Shown: positions 8,351 through 16,659, numbered from the stretch's first letter. The stretch: DNA of 20,620 nt from FEN-1297 sp963787005 (GCA_963787005.1 CAWBBX010000066.1:1-20620); one strand, 5' to 3'. Notes: generated by a model from the letters alone, not told the origin. Translations and numbers: made by a program.

Positions 8351-10468
8351 TTATTTAATAATTAAAAACTTTCCCCTCTTAATATTCCCGGTATGAATGT
8401 CTTTTACCGTGAATAAGTACAATCCCGTAGCAATTGCCTGATCGCTATCCGTCAAAAGATCCCAGGGCTCTTCCCCGCCGGTCATCACCTGTTTGTTGTC
8501 GCTGGCGTAAGTCTGGAACCACTTGATATTCGAACCGTTACTATTCGAGTTATGATCGATCCTTCTGACGATATCTCCCGACAATGTATATATTGTAATT
8601 TCACATTCGGAAGGCAGATTGTAGAAGTAAATTTTTCTCAGCCTCTCGGTACTGCCGTCCCAGTAAGCTCCCCCGTAATACGGATTCGGATAAACACCCA
8701 CTTCAGCTTTATCATCGTTGTTAGGAAGAGTACCCGGCAGTATTCTCTGAAGCGCTGCTGTAGCGCTGGATTCAAGGCTTTCCAGATTATTTTCAGGATC
8801 TCCTTTATCGAATGCGGTTACCGAGAAAAGATATTGCCATCCGTTAAGCAGGTTACCGAGATCGAATTTATAATAATATTTTGTGGTATCACCCGGAAAT
8901 ACAACCGGGTCTTTCAATTTCACTTTGGAAAAACCTGTATTGAAACCGTAAGCATCGCCTGCACTGTCGAACTGAGCTAATTGAACTAACGAGGAAAAGT
9001 TGCTCTCCGCTAAATTCAGATCGAACCCGGCTTCAGTTCTATAAAGCCTATAACCTTCAAAATCTTTTTTCCCGGATATAGGATCAACGGAAGCCTCCGC
9101 TCTTTTATCCCAATAAATACTGACATCCTGATTTCCCGGAACAACTTTCACCACGGGAGTACGGGGCGGGGCGGGCAGAATATATCTTGTGATCTTTCCG
9201 TTTCCGTCGAGATCCTCTCCCGGATCGAGCCTTCCGTTCCGGTTCCTGTCTTCACCGTAATAAGCTCTCAAAGCCCATTCGGCGTTTGAGTACAGGTTGA
9301 ACTTCTGCTGTTTTGAATCGAGTGAAGCGGGATCGGATCCGAATTTTTTTGCGCATACTATCGCATAAACTACATTGATTGAATCACCGGGAGCAATGTT
9401 TCTGTAGTCTCCCGAGGTAATTAATTCCGAACGGTTGGACGGTACTTTTAGATCGGAAGGATTAACCCCTCTATTATATCTGTTCGTTCCGCCGAAGTAC
9501 CCCTGCATTTTTCTGTATCTGTCAATATCGGTAGTCGGAGAAAAGAAATTCGGATCGGAAGTATTCTTATACTGCCAGCTTACAAAATTAACCGACGGCA
9601 GAGTATCGTTGCCGGCTATAAATAAACTGTCGAGTTTGGGAGTTGAGCCGAGGAACTGAATTCCGACGTAGCTGTTTGTATATCCAACGTCGCCCGTCGC
9701 ATCATAGGTATAAGCGATCTTCATAGAATCGCTGTAGCCTTCCCCGCCTTTGTCGAAGAAAGAAGCACCGGTTCGCGGTGATGTTATCTTGGTATTCCGA
9801 ACTACTGCGTCAGTCCATAAGCCCACGTATACGCTGTCCAGATATTTATTCGATACGTTCTTTATAGAATAGTTCATTATCACGAAGAAATCGGCGAAAG
9901 GATAATTCCATGCGTATGTTTCCTGATGAACAGCGACACCGAGCGGATTATGTCCTTGTATAGATTCGCCGTTTGAAAGTACCAGATTTGTATCTACATA
10001 ATCCATCAGAAAATCTTGGTGCGATACAGCCGAAGGATTATAATACCTTGAGTCCAGAAGAGATGATCTCTCTATTATTTTGCTGCCGGGATTGTTAGTA
10101 AACTCGAAACCGCCGCCGCGTGTAGATACGGACGAAGCGTCGACCGAGCCGGTAGATACAAACGGCCCAACCCTGTTGTGTCCGAGTGAATCCGTGCTGG
10201 TGAACCCTCCTATCCAAAGGCTGCCGTCGAAGATATGCTCGATTCCGCTCCCCAGCGGATACTCGCAGCTTGGCTGCTGCGGCCAAAGAGCAAAACCGTT
10301 ACCGTACATACCGAAGTTGGTAACAGTCAGTCCGATATTGCCTACGTTGGTAAACTTGGAATTGTCGTCGTCTAGCGTTTTCTTTAGACTTTTATCGCCG
10401 CCGCCGGGGTGATAGATAAAGCCAAAGGAGGCTGTTATTAATAAGAAAAGTAAATGTTTCGACTTCAT
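8351..10468 (-). CDS. Large T9SS-secreted protein with Fn3-like domain and calcium-type loops
   Basis: The first gene of the surface operon encodes 705 residues. The N-terminus (MKSKHLLFLLITASFGFIY) is a signal peptide. Residues about 35-400 form a large beta-rich domain I do not recognise by name, with aromatic motifs such as GSLWIGGF (82-89) and HQETYAWNYPFADFFVIMNYSI. Residues 407-425 contain two tandem EF-hand/dockerin-like loops (DRNRNGRLDPGED and DLDGNGK). An Fn3-like domain spans about 435-560 (VSIYWDKRAEAS, YRLYRTEAGFD, YLFSVTAFDKGDPEN). The C-terminal about 115 residues are a T9SS sorting domain (VGVYPNPYYGGAYW ... ITIYTLSGDIVRRIDH ... GLYLFTVKD ... KRGKFLIIK). It is expected on the cell surface. 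Similar proteins are frequent and uncharacterised in Ignavibacteria (recalled, not checked). Confidence 0.85.
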   Translation of the reverse strand: MKSKHLLFLLITASFGFIYHPGGGDKSLKKTLDDDNSKFTNVGNIGLTVTNFGMYGNGFALWPQQPSCEYPLGSGIEHIFDGSLWIGGFTSTDSLGHNRVGPFVSTGSVDASSVSTRGGGFEFTNNPGSKIIERSSLLDSRYYNPSAVSHQDFLMDYVDTNLVLSNGESIQGHNPLGVAVHQETYAWNYPFADFFVIMNYSIKNVSNKYLDSVYVGLWTDAVVRNTKITSPRTGASFFDKGGEGYSDSMKIAYTYDATGDVGYTNSYVGIQFLGSTPKLDSLFIAGNDTLPSVNFVSWQYKNTSDPNFFSPTTDIDRYRKMQGYFGGTNRYNRGVNPSDLKVPSNRSELITSGDYRNIAPGDSINVVYAIVCAKKFGSDPASLDSKQQKFNLYSNAEWALRAYYGEDRNRNGRLDPGEDLDGNGKITRYILPAPPRTPVVKVVPGNQDVSIYWDKRAEASVDPISGKKDFEGYRLYRTEAGFDLNLAESNFSSLVQLAQFDSAGDAYGFNTGFSKVKLKDPVVFPGDTTKYYYKFDLGNLLNGWQYLFSVTAFDKGDPENNLESLESSATAALQRILPGTLPNNDDKAEVGVYPNPYYGGAYWDGSTERLRKIYFYNLPSECEITIYTLSGDIVRRIDHNSNSNGSNIKWFQTYASDNKQVMTGGEEPWDLLTDSDQAIATGLYLFTVKDIHTGNIKRGKFLIIK

Positions 10469-10786
10469 TCAGACTTAATATTCCGTAGCGTTTTATCCCG
10501 AGAGGATGCTGATTCTACTAAATCCAATTGAGAGATAAATTTTCCCCGTTCCACCGGTTGTTCAGGTTTAAGCTACCGGCAACTTTTAGGCTTATTGAGG
10601 TAATAACTGATATAAGCCGATGGGATTGAATTAATAAAAATTACTTGTTAACTATCTTTTAAGTTCACACGAAAGTACGTAAAAAAAATAATATAATAAA
10701 ATATTCACTGTATTAATTTTTTATTAACAAAAGGGAGGGGAAATTAACAAAAAAAAGGATAATAACAAACAATTTTTATTAAGATC

Positions 10787-10820
10787 AAAAAAAAGTAGGC
10801 ATTTGATTTATCAAATGCCT
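10787..10820 (-). terminator. Intrinsic terminator of lipA formed by a REP-like palindrome
   Basis: Read on the minus strand, an 11-bp perfect stem (AGGCATTTGAT / ATCAAATGCCT, loop of 2; 10820-10797) is followed by AC and eight Ts (10794-10787), about 90 bases after the lipA stop. Stem plus T-run is the classic rho-independent layout. The stem is also one half of a REP-like pair, so terminator function may be secondary. Confidence 0.7.
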
Positions 10821-10861
10821 GTTCGAAATATTCTGAAGCCTTTGATAAATCAAAGGCCTAC
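10795..10861. repeat. Inverted pair of GTAGG-headed REP-like hairpins
   Basis: One hairpin (10797-10820) is headed by GTAGGC at 10795-10800. The second (GCCTTTGAT/ATCAAAGGC, 10838-10857, loop AA) ends with GCCTAC at 10856-10861, the reverse complement of that head. The two units face each other across 16-17 bases, like a bacterial interspersed mosaic element. Both stems share the core TTTGAT..ATCAAA. A GTAG tetranucleotide at the foot of the hairpin is a hallmark of REPs processed by RAYT (TnpA-REP) transposases. Confidence 0.6.
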
Positions 10862-10909
10862 AATAAGTCCTATTCTAAATATATACCTTACTGGAGCAGT
10901 CAATATGAT

Positions 10910-11818
10910 TTAAAACAGAGCTCTCGCATGTTTGTCGGCGTGATACGAGCTTCTTACAAGTGGTGAAGATTCGACTATCTTAAAGCCCATCTTCAATCCT
11001 TCTTCTTTATACATATTAAACTCATCTGGTGACACAAACCTGTCCACCGGCAGATGGTTTTTAGTCGGCTGTAAATATTGTCCGATCGTGAGTATATCGC
11101 ATCCGTGCCGGACGAGATCGCCCATCAAATCGAGAACCTCATCGGGCTGTTCGCCTATGCCTACCATTATTCCGCTCTTAGTCCTCAGGTATCTGTCCTT
11201 AAACCACCTAATAAGATTAAGGCTTCTGTCGTATTTCGCCTGAGGTCTTACGACGTGATACAATCTGGGCACAGTCTCTAAATTATGATTCAAAATATCC
11301 GGCGGGCTTTTCATAATTATGTTGAAGGCATACTCTTCGCCCCTGAAATCGGGTATCAATATTTCTATAGTGGTGTCAGGCATCTCTTCATTAATCAGCC
11401 TTATCAATTCGCTGAAGATTGAAGCTCCGCCGTCCTTCAATTCATCGCGGTTAACCGATGTTATAACGACGTGCTTAAGCTTAAGTTCCTTTACCGAATC
11501 CGCGACCCTTCTCGGCTCATTCAGATCCAGTTCGGTAGGCATGCCTGTTTTGATATTGCAGAATCCGCAGCTTCTGGTGCACGTATCTCCGAGTATCATA
11601 AACGTCGCGGTTCTCGCGTTCCAGCACTCGGCAATATTTGGGCAGCGCGCTTCCTCGCATACGGTATGAAGCTGCTGATTTCTCATCAATGATTTTACGT
11701 CGCTGTAGTTCTGACCGGTGGGCAGCTTAACTTTCAGCCAGTCCGGCCTCTTGCCCAGCGGAACTTTAACTTTCTCAACCTGTTCTTTGTATTCTCTCTG
11801 ATGCTGATTAATTATCAT
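10910..11818 (-). CDS. lipA: Lipoyl synthase (radical SAM)
   Basis: LipA inserts two sulfur atoms into the protein-bound octanoyl chain, making lipoate. It carries two [4Fe-4S] clusters. Residues show the auxiliary-cluster CxxxxCxxxxxC motif (C54, C59, C65 in HTVCEEARCPNIAEC), the radical-SAM motif CxxxCxxC (C80, C84, C87 in DTCTRSCGFC), and the C-terminal RSSYHAD (289-295) whose serine ligates the auxiliary cluster. The length of 302 is normal, and the family blocks NLETVPRLY, GIMVGIGE and DILTIGQYLQPT are present. It is the last gene of the dehydrogenase/lipoate cluster, 167 bases after the E2 gene. The substrate is probably the two lipoyl domains of that E2. The start at 11818 has only a weak SD, but no better upstream ATG fits. 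Confidence 0.97.
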   Translation of the reverse strand: MIINQHQREYKEQVEKVKVPLGKRPDWLKVKLPTGQNYSDVKSLMRNQQLHTVCEEARCPNIAECWNARTATFMILGDTCTRSCGFCNIKTGMPTELDLNEPRRVADSVKELKLKHVVITSVNRDELKDGGASIFSELIRLINEEMPDTTIEILIPDFRGEEYAFNIIMKSPPDILNHNLETVPRLYHVVRPQAKYDRSLNLIRWFKDRYLRTKSGIMVGIGEQPDEVLDLMGDLVRHGCDILTIGQYLQPTKNHLPVDRFVSPDEFNMYKEEGLKMGFKIVESSPLVRSSYHADKHARALF

Positions 11819-11985
11819 TTCATTGTTTCCGATAAATAGAATTAATAGTCTTTATATTTTTAACGATCTAAAATAAGAAATTGCCGATTGAAAACTGCCG
11901 ATTGCAGACTATAATTTTTATTTGTTCCCAACTTTCAATCATGCCGAAGCTTGCTTCGACCTACAATTAATTGAAATCAGTATGA
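11819..11985. repeat. Spacer between E2 and lipA with a REP-like hairpin and a short direct repeat
   Basis: A hairpin CGAAGC-TT-GCTTCG (11945-11958) is headed on the minus strand by GTAGGT (11964-11959), flanked by ATT like the second hairpin near 10861, so I group it with the 10795-10861 pair. A direct repeat TGCCGATTG occurs at 11882-11890 and 11896-11904. No T-run follows the hairpin in the minus-strand transcript, so lipA is probably still co-transcribed with E2 or has its own unseen promoter. Confidence 0.5.
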
Positions 11986-13752
11986 TTAAATTGTATCCTC
12001 GCTGAAGCTTTCGAGCGTATCTTTTATCGACTTCAAAAATCTGCCGCCGAGCATACCGTCAACCAGGCGGTGATCGTGTGAAAGAGTCAGCGCCATTATA
12101 GGCTTTATCGCAATTGTATCTACGTCGTCTGTTTCTACTACTACGGGCTTCTTGGCGACCGTACCAACACCGAGGATAGCCACTTCCGGCTGATTTATTA
12201 TCGGCGTGCCGAATATCGTTCCGAATACGCCGTAGTTGGTGATGGTAAATGTTCCGTTAGTAATATCGTCCGGAGTAAGTTTTCTATTCCGCGCTCTCGA
12301 TGCCAGGTCGTTAATCGCTTTAGCCATTCCTATAACGTTTCGTTCATCCGCGCCTTTTATGTTCGGCACTATTAATCCGGTAGGTTCTATAGCAACGGCA
12401 ATGCCCAGGTTAATGTACTTCTTACGGATAATAGTCGTCCCCTCAATCGTAGAATTTATTAAAGGGAATTCTCTTATAGCTTTTACGCATGCGTGAGCAA
12501 TGAAAGGCATATACGTTAATTTAACGCCCTCGGTCCTAATATATTCTTCTTTATTCTTTTGGATGAAATTGTGCACTTTCGTCATATCGACTTCAAGCAT
12601 CGCGGCTACATGAACAGATGTATCTCTACTGTTGATCATATGCTGCATAATCTTCTGGCGTATATTGTCCATAGGAATTTTCTCTACGTCGCCTTCGGAA
12701 TATACCGGCGTCATCTGCGATTCTGAAAACGAAGGTGCCGATGCTCTTTGTACTGTAGGAACAGGCGTTTCTTTTACAGGCTCATACTCCGCAGCTTGTG
12801 CATTGGTAGTTTTACCTTCATTTCTTTCATCTATATAACCCAGAATATCTTTCTTAGTTACCCGACCGCCGAGACCGGTTCCTTTTATTCTTGACAATTC
12901 ATCGAAGCTAACTTTTTCCTTGCGCGCTATGTTCAAGACTAAAGGAGATAAAAATCCGGCCTGCTCCTTATTGCCTTCCGGCTGTTCAGCAACAGGTTCC
13001 GCGGCTTTTGCAATAGTATCGTGCATAGAAGCCTGTTGTTCCGGGGCCACCTCGTCCTTCTGCTCGGCTTTGGTGTCGGCCTGCTGTACCCGAGGTTCCG
13101 TCTTTTTCTTGGCGGCAGGCGCCGATGAAGATGATAGCTTTGCAACTACCGTTCCGACATCAACCGTTTCCTGCTCGCCGACCATAATCTCAGAAAGATA
13201 TCCGTCCGCGGGAGAAGGAACTTCGGTATCAACTTTATCCGTACTTATCTCAAAGATGGTTTCGTCCTTCTTTACCTGCTCGCCGACTTTCTTGTGCCAT
13301 TTAATAATCGTTCCTTCCATAACTGACTCACCCATCTTAGGAAGAGTAATCTCGATTACTTTTCCGCTTTCCTGAGCGGCCGGGACCGACTTTTTCTCGG
13401 TTTCTTTAGGAGCCGGCTCTGTCCGGTTTTCTTCCGCGACAGGTTCTTCTTTTCTTGCCGCAGGCTTTTCCGGTTCGGCTTTTCCATTTTCAGGAGCCGC
13501 ATCTTTTTTTGCTCCTTCGCCTTTTTGATCTATCACGGCGACTACGGAGCCAACTTCAACCGTATCGCCTTCGTTAGCCTTAATCTGCGACAGCACACCG
13601 TCTGCAGGCGCCGGGATCTCGGTATCTACTTTATCGGTACTAATCTCAAATATTATCTCGTCTCTTTTTACACTATCTCCAACGTTCTTATGCCATTTTA
13701 TAATTGTACCTTCGCTGACACTCTCACCCATTTTCGGCATTACAATATCCAT
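11986..13752 (-). CDS. Dihydrolipoyl acyltransferase (E2) of a 2-oxoacid dehydrogenase, two lipoyl domains
   Basis: E2 is the core of the complex. Its lipoyl arms carry the acyl group from E1 to CoA. The 588 residues contain lipoyl domain 1 (1-77, lipoyl-lysine K41 in STDKVDTE), an Ala/Pro/Glu/Lys linker, lipoyl domain 2 (131-207, K173 in the identical STDKVDTE), a second long linker, a peripheral subunit-binding domain (about 268-308, FLSPLVLNIARKEKVSFDEL) and the catalytic domain (about 355-588). The active-site motif HRLVDG (H561, D565) is intact. The two lipoyl domains are very similar, suggesting internal duplication. It lies 30 bases after the E1 gene and has a good SD (AGGGAG). The acyl specificity (branched-chain, pyruvate or 2-oxoglutarate) is not decided by E2 alone; E1 points to the branched-chain type. 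Confidence 0.94.
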   Translation of the reverse strand: MDIVMPKMGESVSEGTIIKWHKNVGDSVKRDEIIFEISTDKVDTEIPAPADGVLSQIKANEGDTVEVGSVVAVIDQKGEGAKKDAAPENGKAEPEKPAARKEEPVAEENRTEPAPKETEKKSVPAAQESGKVIEITLPKMGESVMEGTIIKWHKKVGEQVKKDETIFEISTDKVDTEVPSPADGYLSEIMVGEQETVDVGTVVAKLSSSSAPAAKKKTEPRVQQADTKAEQKDEVAPEQQASMHDTIAKAAEPVAEQPEGNKEQAGFLSPLVLNIARKEKVSFDELSRIKGTGLGGRVTKKDILGYIDERNEGKTTNAQAAEYEPVKETPVPTVQRASAPSFSESQMTPVYSEGDVEKIPMDNIRQKIMQHMINSRDTSVHVAAMLEVDMTKVHNFIQKNKEEYIRTEGVKLTYMPFIAHACVKAIREFPLINSTIEGTTIIRKKYINLGIAVAIEPTGLIVPNIKGADERNVIGMAKAINDLASRARNRKLTPDDITNGTFTITNYGVFGTIFGTPIINQPEVAILGVGTVAKKPVVVETDDVDTIAIKPIMALTLSHDHRLVDGMLGGRFLKSIKDTLESFSEDTI

Positions 13753-13782
13753 CTTAGAAACTCCCTAAATACTTTTATTTTA

Positions 13783-15924
13783 TTAAAACTCTAATAAATT
13801 TTTTATTCCCTTGTAAATCTGATCTCTCGAAGGCAGAACGGCGTTCTCAAGAATCGGCGAATACGGTATATGCGAATCCTTAGCCGCAATTCTCTTAACC
13901 GGACCGTCGAGGTGCTGAAAACAAGTATCTGCTATTCGCGAGGCAATCTCCGCTCCGAAACCCGCGGTGAATGTATCCTCGTGAATTACTATTGCCTTGT
14001 TCGTTTTCTTCACCGATTCGAATATAGTCTCCTCATCCAGCGGAATTATAGTACGAATATCTATTACTTCCACCGAGTATCCCTCATCTTCAAGTTTCTT
14101 AGCCGCCAAAACAGAATCCCACAGAGAAACGCCGTACGATATCACGGTGATATCTTCGCCTTCTCTCACTACCTTGGCCTTACCGAACGGCACCAGGTAA
14201 TCGGAATCGGGTGAAGGCGACATAGCGAAACTTTGCCTGTAAAGTCCCTTATGCTCGCAAAAGAGTACGGGATCGTTTATACGGCACGCAGTTTTCAGAA
14301 GCCCTTTTGCGTCGGCGGCGTTGGAAGGATAAGCGATGAATAATCCGGGTATATGCGCGAATATCGATTCGATATTTTGGCTGTGATAAAGTCCGCCGTG
14401 TATATAACCGCCTACCGCTACCCTTGCGACAACCGGAGCCGTCCATTGATTATTAGATCTGTATCGAAAAGTGGCAACTTCCGACTTAAACTGCATGAAT
14501 CCCGGCCAGATATAATCGCCGAACTGAATTTCCACAACCGGCTTCAGACCGGTAAGTGCCATACCTGTGGCTACACCCATTATACTCGCTTCCGCAAGAG
14601 GAGAGTTGAAGACTCTATCGCCACCGAACTTGGACGACAGTCCTTTTGTTGCCGTAAATACTCCGCCTTTACTGTCCGCTATATCCTCGCCGAAGATATA
14701 CATCTTATCGTTTCTTTCCATTTCTTCGTGAAGAGCGTGGTTGATAGCGTCCACCATTACGATAGGTTTGCCTTCGGGCTTGTTTTTCTCGTACTCCAAA
14801 CTTTCCTTTAACCCGCTTTCGTCGAATACGTGATTTAATGCGGTACCGGCATCCGGATCGGTTCCTTCAGAGGCTTTGTCAACAGCCTCATTAATCTCAT
14901 CGGCGATCTCATTTTTCATTTTTTCATAATCATCTTTTGTAAGATGACCTTTGCCGATCATGTATCTAGAGAGTTTTTCAATCGGGCAATTCTTAAGGTC
15001 CTCTTCAAGTTCTTTGGGGTCGCGGTATTTCTTCTGATCGTCGGATGAAGAATGAGAAAGCAGTCTTACTACTTCCGCCTCAATCAGTGCAGGCCCCTTA
15101 CCGCTTTTAATATGATCAATGGCATCTTTAACCGCGTTAAAAGACTCGATATAATTTGTTCCGTCTATCCTCGCCCTGTAAAGATTAGCGAAGCCGCTCA
15201 TCATCTCAGATATTGAGTGCTCCTTGCCTCCGCTCTGATGCCCGACATGCACGGATATAGCGTACCTGTTATTCTCAATTACAAACAGCACCGGTATCTT
15301 TTCTCTGCTTGCCCAGTTAACCGCCTCGTGAAACTCGCCCTGGCTGGTTGTTCCCTCTCCGCTGCTCACATAAGTTACAACGTTCTTACCCGTTTTTACC
15401 TGAGCTAATGCGGTACCCACGGCATTGAGGAATTGGGTGCCGGTGGGACTCGATTGCGTGGGGATATTAAACTTTGTAGAGCTCCAATGCCCCGGTAGCT
15501 GTCTAGCGCCGCATGCAGGGTCTTCAACACGGGCTAAACATTGAAGGAAAAAATCATAAGGTGTAACTCCAGCGGATAATGCTACCGCTAGATCACGATA
15601 ATACGGGTACAGCCAGTCGTTTTCGGGATCGAGCTGTAGTCCGACCGCAACTTGAATAGCCTCATGTCCGGCACCCGCTATATGGAAGAAAGTCTTGCCC
15701 TGTCGTAAAAGGTTCATCGCTTTATTATCAATACTCCTGGCCAACTGCATAATTCGCAGGGCTTTTACAAGTTCTTCCTTTTTAAGCTTAAAGTCTTTAT
15801 CCGTATTTTTCGAAGAGCCGGGAGAGCCTTTCCCGTTCCTGTTATTTGTTCCGGAGTTCTTGCTTTTTCCGTTCTTAACATTTTTATCGATAGTATTGTT
15901 TTTTGATGAGTTCCTTTTTGCCAT
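13783..15924 (-). CDS. 2-oxoacid dehydrogenase E1, alpha and beta subunits fused (branched-chain-like)
   Basis: E1 is the thiamine-diphosphate enzyme that decarboxylates a 2-oxoacid and loads the acyl group on E2 lipoate. The 713-residue protein fuses E1-alpha (about 44-375) to E1-beta (about 388-713). The alpha part has the TPP/Mg motif GEG...NN (189-219), where GEG rather than GDG is typical of branched-chain enzymes, plus HSSSDD (291-296), matching the HSTSDD loop of BCKDH E1-alpha. The beta part has GEDIADSKGGVFTATKGL, FNSPLAEASIMGVATGMAL, FGDYIWP and VIDIRTIIPLDEETI. Residues 1-47 are an unusual Lys/Asn/Ser/Gly-rich tail before the conserved domain. The SD is AAAGG. It is followed by E2 and preceded by lipB (27 bases). 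A pyruvate or broad-range specificity remains possible. Confidence 0.92.
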   Translation of the reverse strand: MAKRNSSKNNTIDKNVKNGKSKNSGTNNRNGKGSPGSSKNTDKDFKLKKEELVKALRIMQLARSIDNKAMNLLRQGKTFFHIAGAGHEAIQVAVGLQLDPENDWLYPYYRDLAVALSAGVTPYDFFLQCLARVEDPACGARQLPGHWSSTKFNIPTQSSPTGTQFLNAVGTALAQVKTGKNVVTYVSSGEGTTSQGEFHEAVNWASREKIPVLFVIENNRYAISVHVGHQSGGKEHSISEMMSGFANLYRARIDGTNYIESFNAVKDAIDHIKSGKGPALIEAEVVRLLSHSSSDDQKKYRDPKELEEDLKNCPIEKLSRYMIGKGHLTKDDYEKMKNEIADEINEAVDKASEGTDPDAGTALNHVFDESGLKESLEYEKNKPEGKPIVMVDAINHALHEEMERNDKMYIFGEDIADSKGGVFTATKGLSSKFGGDRVFNSPLAEASIMGVATGMALTGLKPVVEIQFGDYIWPGFMQFKSEVATFRYRSNNQWTAPVVARVAVGGYIHGGLYHSQNIESIFAHIPGLFIAYPSNAADAKGLLKTACRINDPVLFCEHKGLYRQSFAMSPSPDSDYLVPFGKAKVVREGEDITVISYGVSLWDSVLAAKKLEDEGYSVEVIDIRTIIPLDEETIFESVKKTNKAIVIHEDTFTAGFGAEIASRIADTCFQHLDGPVKRIAAKDSHIPYSPILENAVLPSRDQIYKGIKNLLEF

Positions 15925-15951
15925 CTTTTACCTTTCGTCATTAGGTGTTGG

Positions 15952-16659
15952 TTAAATAAGGTGCGAACCTGCCTGCCGGTAGACAGGCAACTCTTCTTTT
16001 GAAAGAGCGGTTACTTCATCATAATTAAACACATCCTTAAAGTGTTTAACAAGCAGATTTTTTACATCGTTAATCTTAACCTCGCTGCCTGTTTCTTTTT
16101 GCAGCGAAGTAACTTCTTTATCGAATATACCGCAGGGAATTATCCCGTTAAATAAGGAAAGATCCGTATTGATATTGAATGCGAATCCGTGCATTGTTAT
16201 CCATCGGCTTACCTTAATTCCGATAGCGGCTATCTTCCTGTTCTCTATCCACACACCTGTATATTTCGGATCGCGTGTACCAATAATACCGTATTCTGCG
16301 CATGTTCTGATAATTACTTCCTCAAGAGAGCGGAGATATTTATGCGTATCCTTGTACCATTCATTCAAATCGACAATAGGATAGCCGACAATCTGTCCCG
16401 GCCCGTGATAAGTAATGTCGCCGCCCCTGTCTATATCGTATACGGATATCTTATTTTCCTTTAGATAATCCTCACTTCCAACGAGATGACTTCGGTCGGC
16501 TGTCTTGCCCAAAGTATAAGTGTGCGGATGTTCGAGCAGATACATAACATCGGGCAGTTTCCCGGAATGCCTCAGCTCGGACGTCTCCCTCTGCAGATCC
16601 CATGCTTCTTTGTAATCAATCTTATCCAGGTCGCAGTATGTAAATATTCGTTTTGCCAT
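15952..16659 (-). CDS. lipB: Octanoyl-ACP:protein octanoyltransferase
   Basis: LipB moves octanoate from acyl carrier protein to the lipoyl-domain lysine, the step before LipA. The key motifs are complete: RGGDITYHGPGQ (78-89), KIAAIGIKVSRWITMHGFAFNIN (142-164, catalytic lysine K142 region) and GIIPCG (172-177, catalytic C176). It has 235 residues, slightly long for the family. The last residues (LPVYRQAG, 224-231) are encoded by a palindromic repeat (15970-15989) and look like a tail added to the normal C-terminus. The gene lies between the inserted four-helix gene and E1. With lipA in the same cluster the organism can build lipoate on its own dehydrogenase. No strong SD precedes the ATG at 16659, but MAKRIFTYCDLDKIDY is the expected family N-terminus. 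Confidence 0.95.
   Translation of the reverse strand: MAKRIFTYCDLDKIDYKEAWDLQRETSELRHSGKLPDVMYLLEHPHTYTLGKTADRSHLVGSEDYLKENKISVYDIDRGGDITYHGPGQIVGYPIVDLNEWYKDTHKYLRSLEEVIIRTCAEYGIIGTRDPKYTGVWIENRKIAAIGIKVSRWITMHGFAFNINTDLSLFNGIIPCGIFDKEVTSLQKETGSEVKINDVKNLLVKHFKDVFNYDEVTALSKEELPVYRQAGSHLI
15970..15989. repeat. Palindromic repeat inside the 3' end of lipB
   Basis: TGCCTG (15970-15975) and CAGGCA (15984-15989) form a perfect 6-bp stem around CCGGTAGA. I recall this sequence type (TGCCTG..CGGTAG..CAGGCA) as a very common dispersed palindrome in environmental bacterial genomes, often read through as LPVGRQAG-like peptides; here it encodes LPVYRQAG. Confidence 0.6.

Larger units (their letters stand above)
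10469..10909. other. 441-base intergenic region upstream of the surface operon
   Basis: This region holds the untranslated leader and presumed promoter of the minus-strand surface operon, plus the 3' region of lipA. From 10469 to about 10670 it is mixed-composition DNA with weak short dyads. From about 10672 to 10794 it is extremely AT-rich (long A and T runs), typical of promoter DNA. From 10787 to 10861 are two palindromes described separately. I see no open frame with coding character and no RNA gene. No promoter box could be assigned with confidence. Confidence 0.6.

Noticed and set aside
10670..10677. TACTTTCG on the minus strand as a Bacteroidota-type -7 promoter box for the surface operon
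   Set aside because: It is close to TAnnTTTG, but no TTG lies at the expected -33 position in the A/T-run upstream, so it is not reported as a promoter.
11882..11904. Tandem TGCCGATTG as a CRISPR-like or iteron repeat
   Set aside because: Only two 9-base copies, 14 bases apart; too few and too short for either.
12920..13375. 151-codon plus-strand open frame over the E2 gene
   Set aside because: It is antisense to the lipoyl domains and the Ala/Pro/Glu-rich linker of E2, is Ser/Cys/Thr-rich, and has no start signal or family motif.
14353..14811. 152-codon plus-strand open frame over E1
   Set aside because: It is antisense to the conserved E1-beta region and has no recognisable domain.
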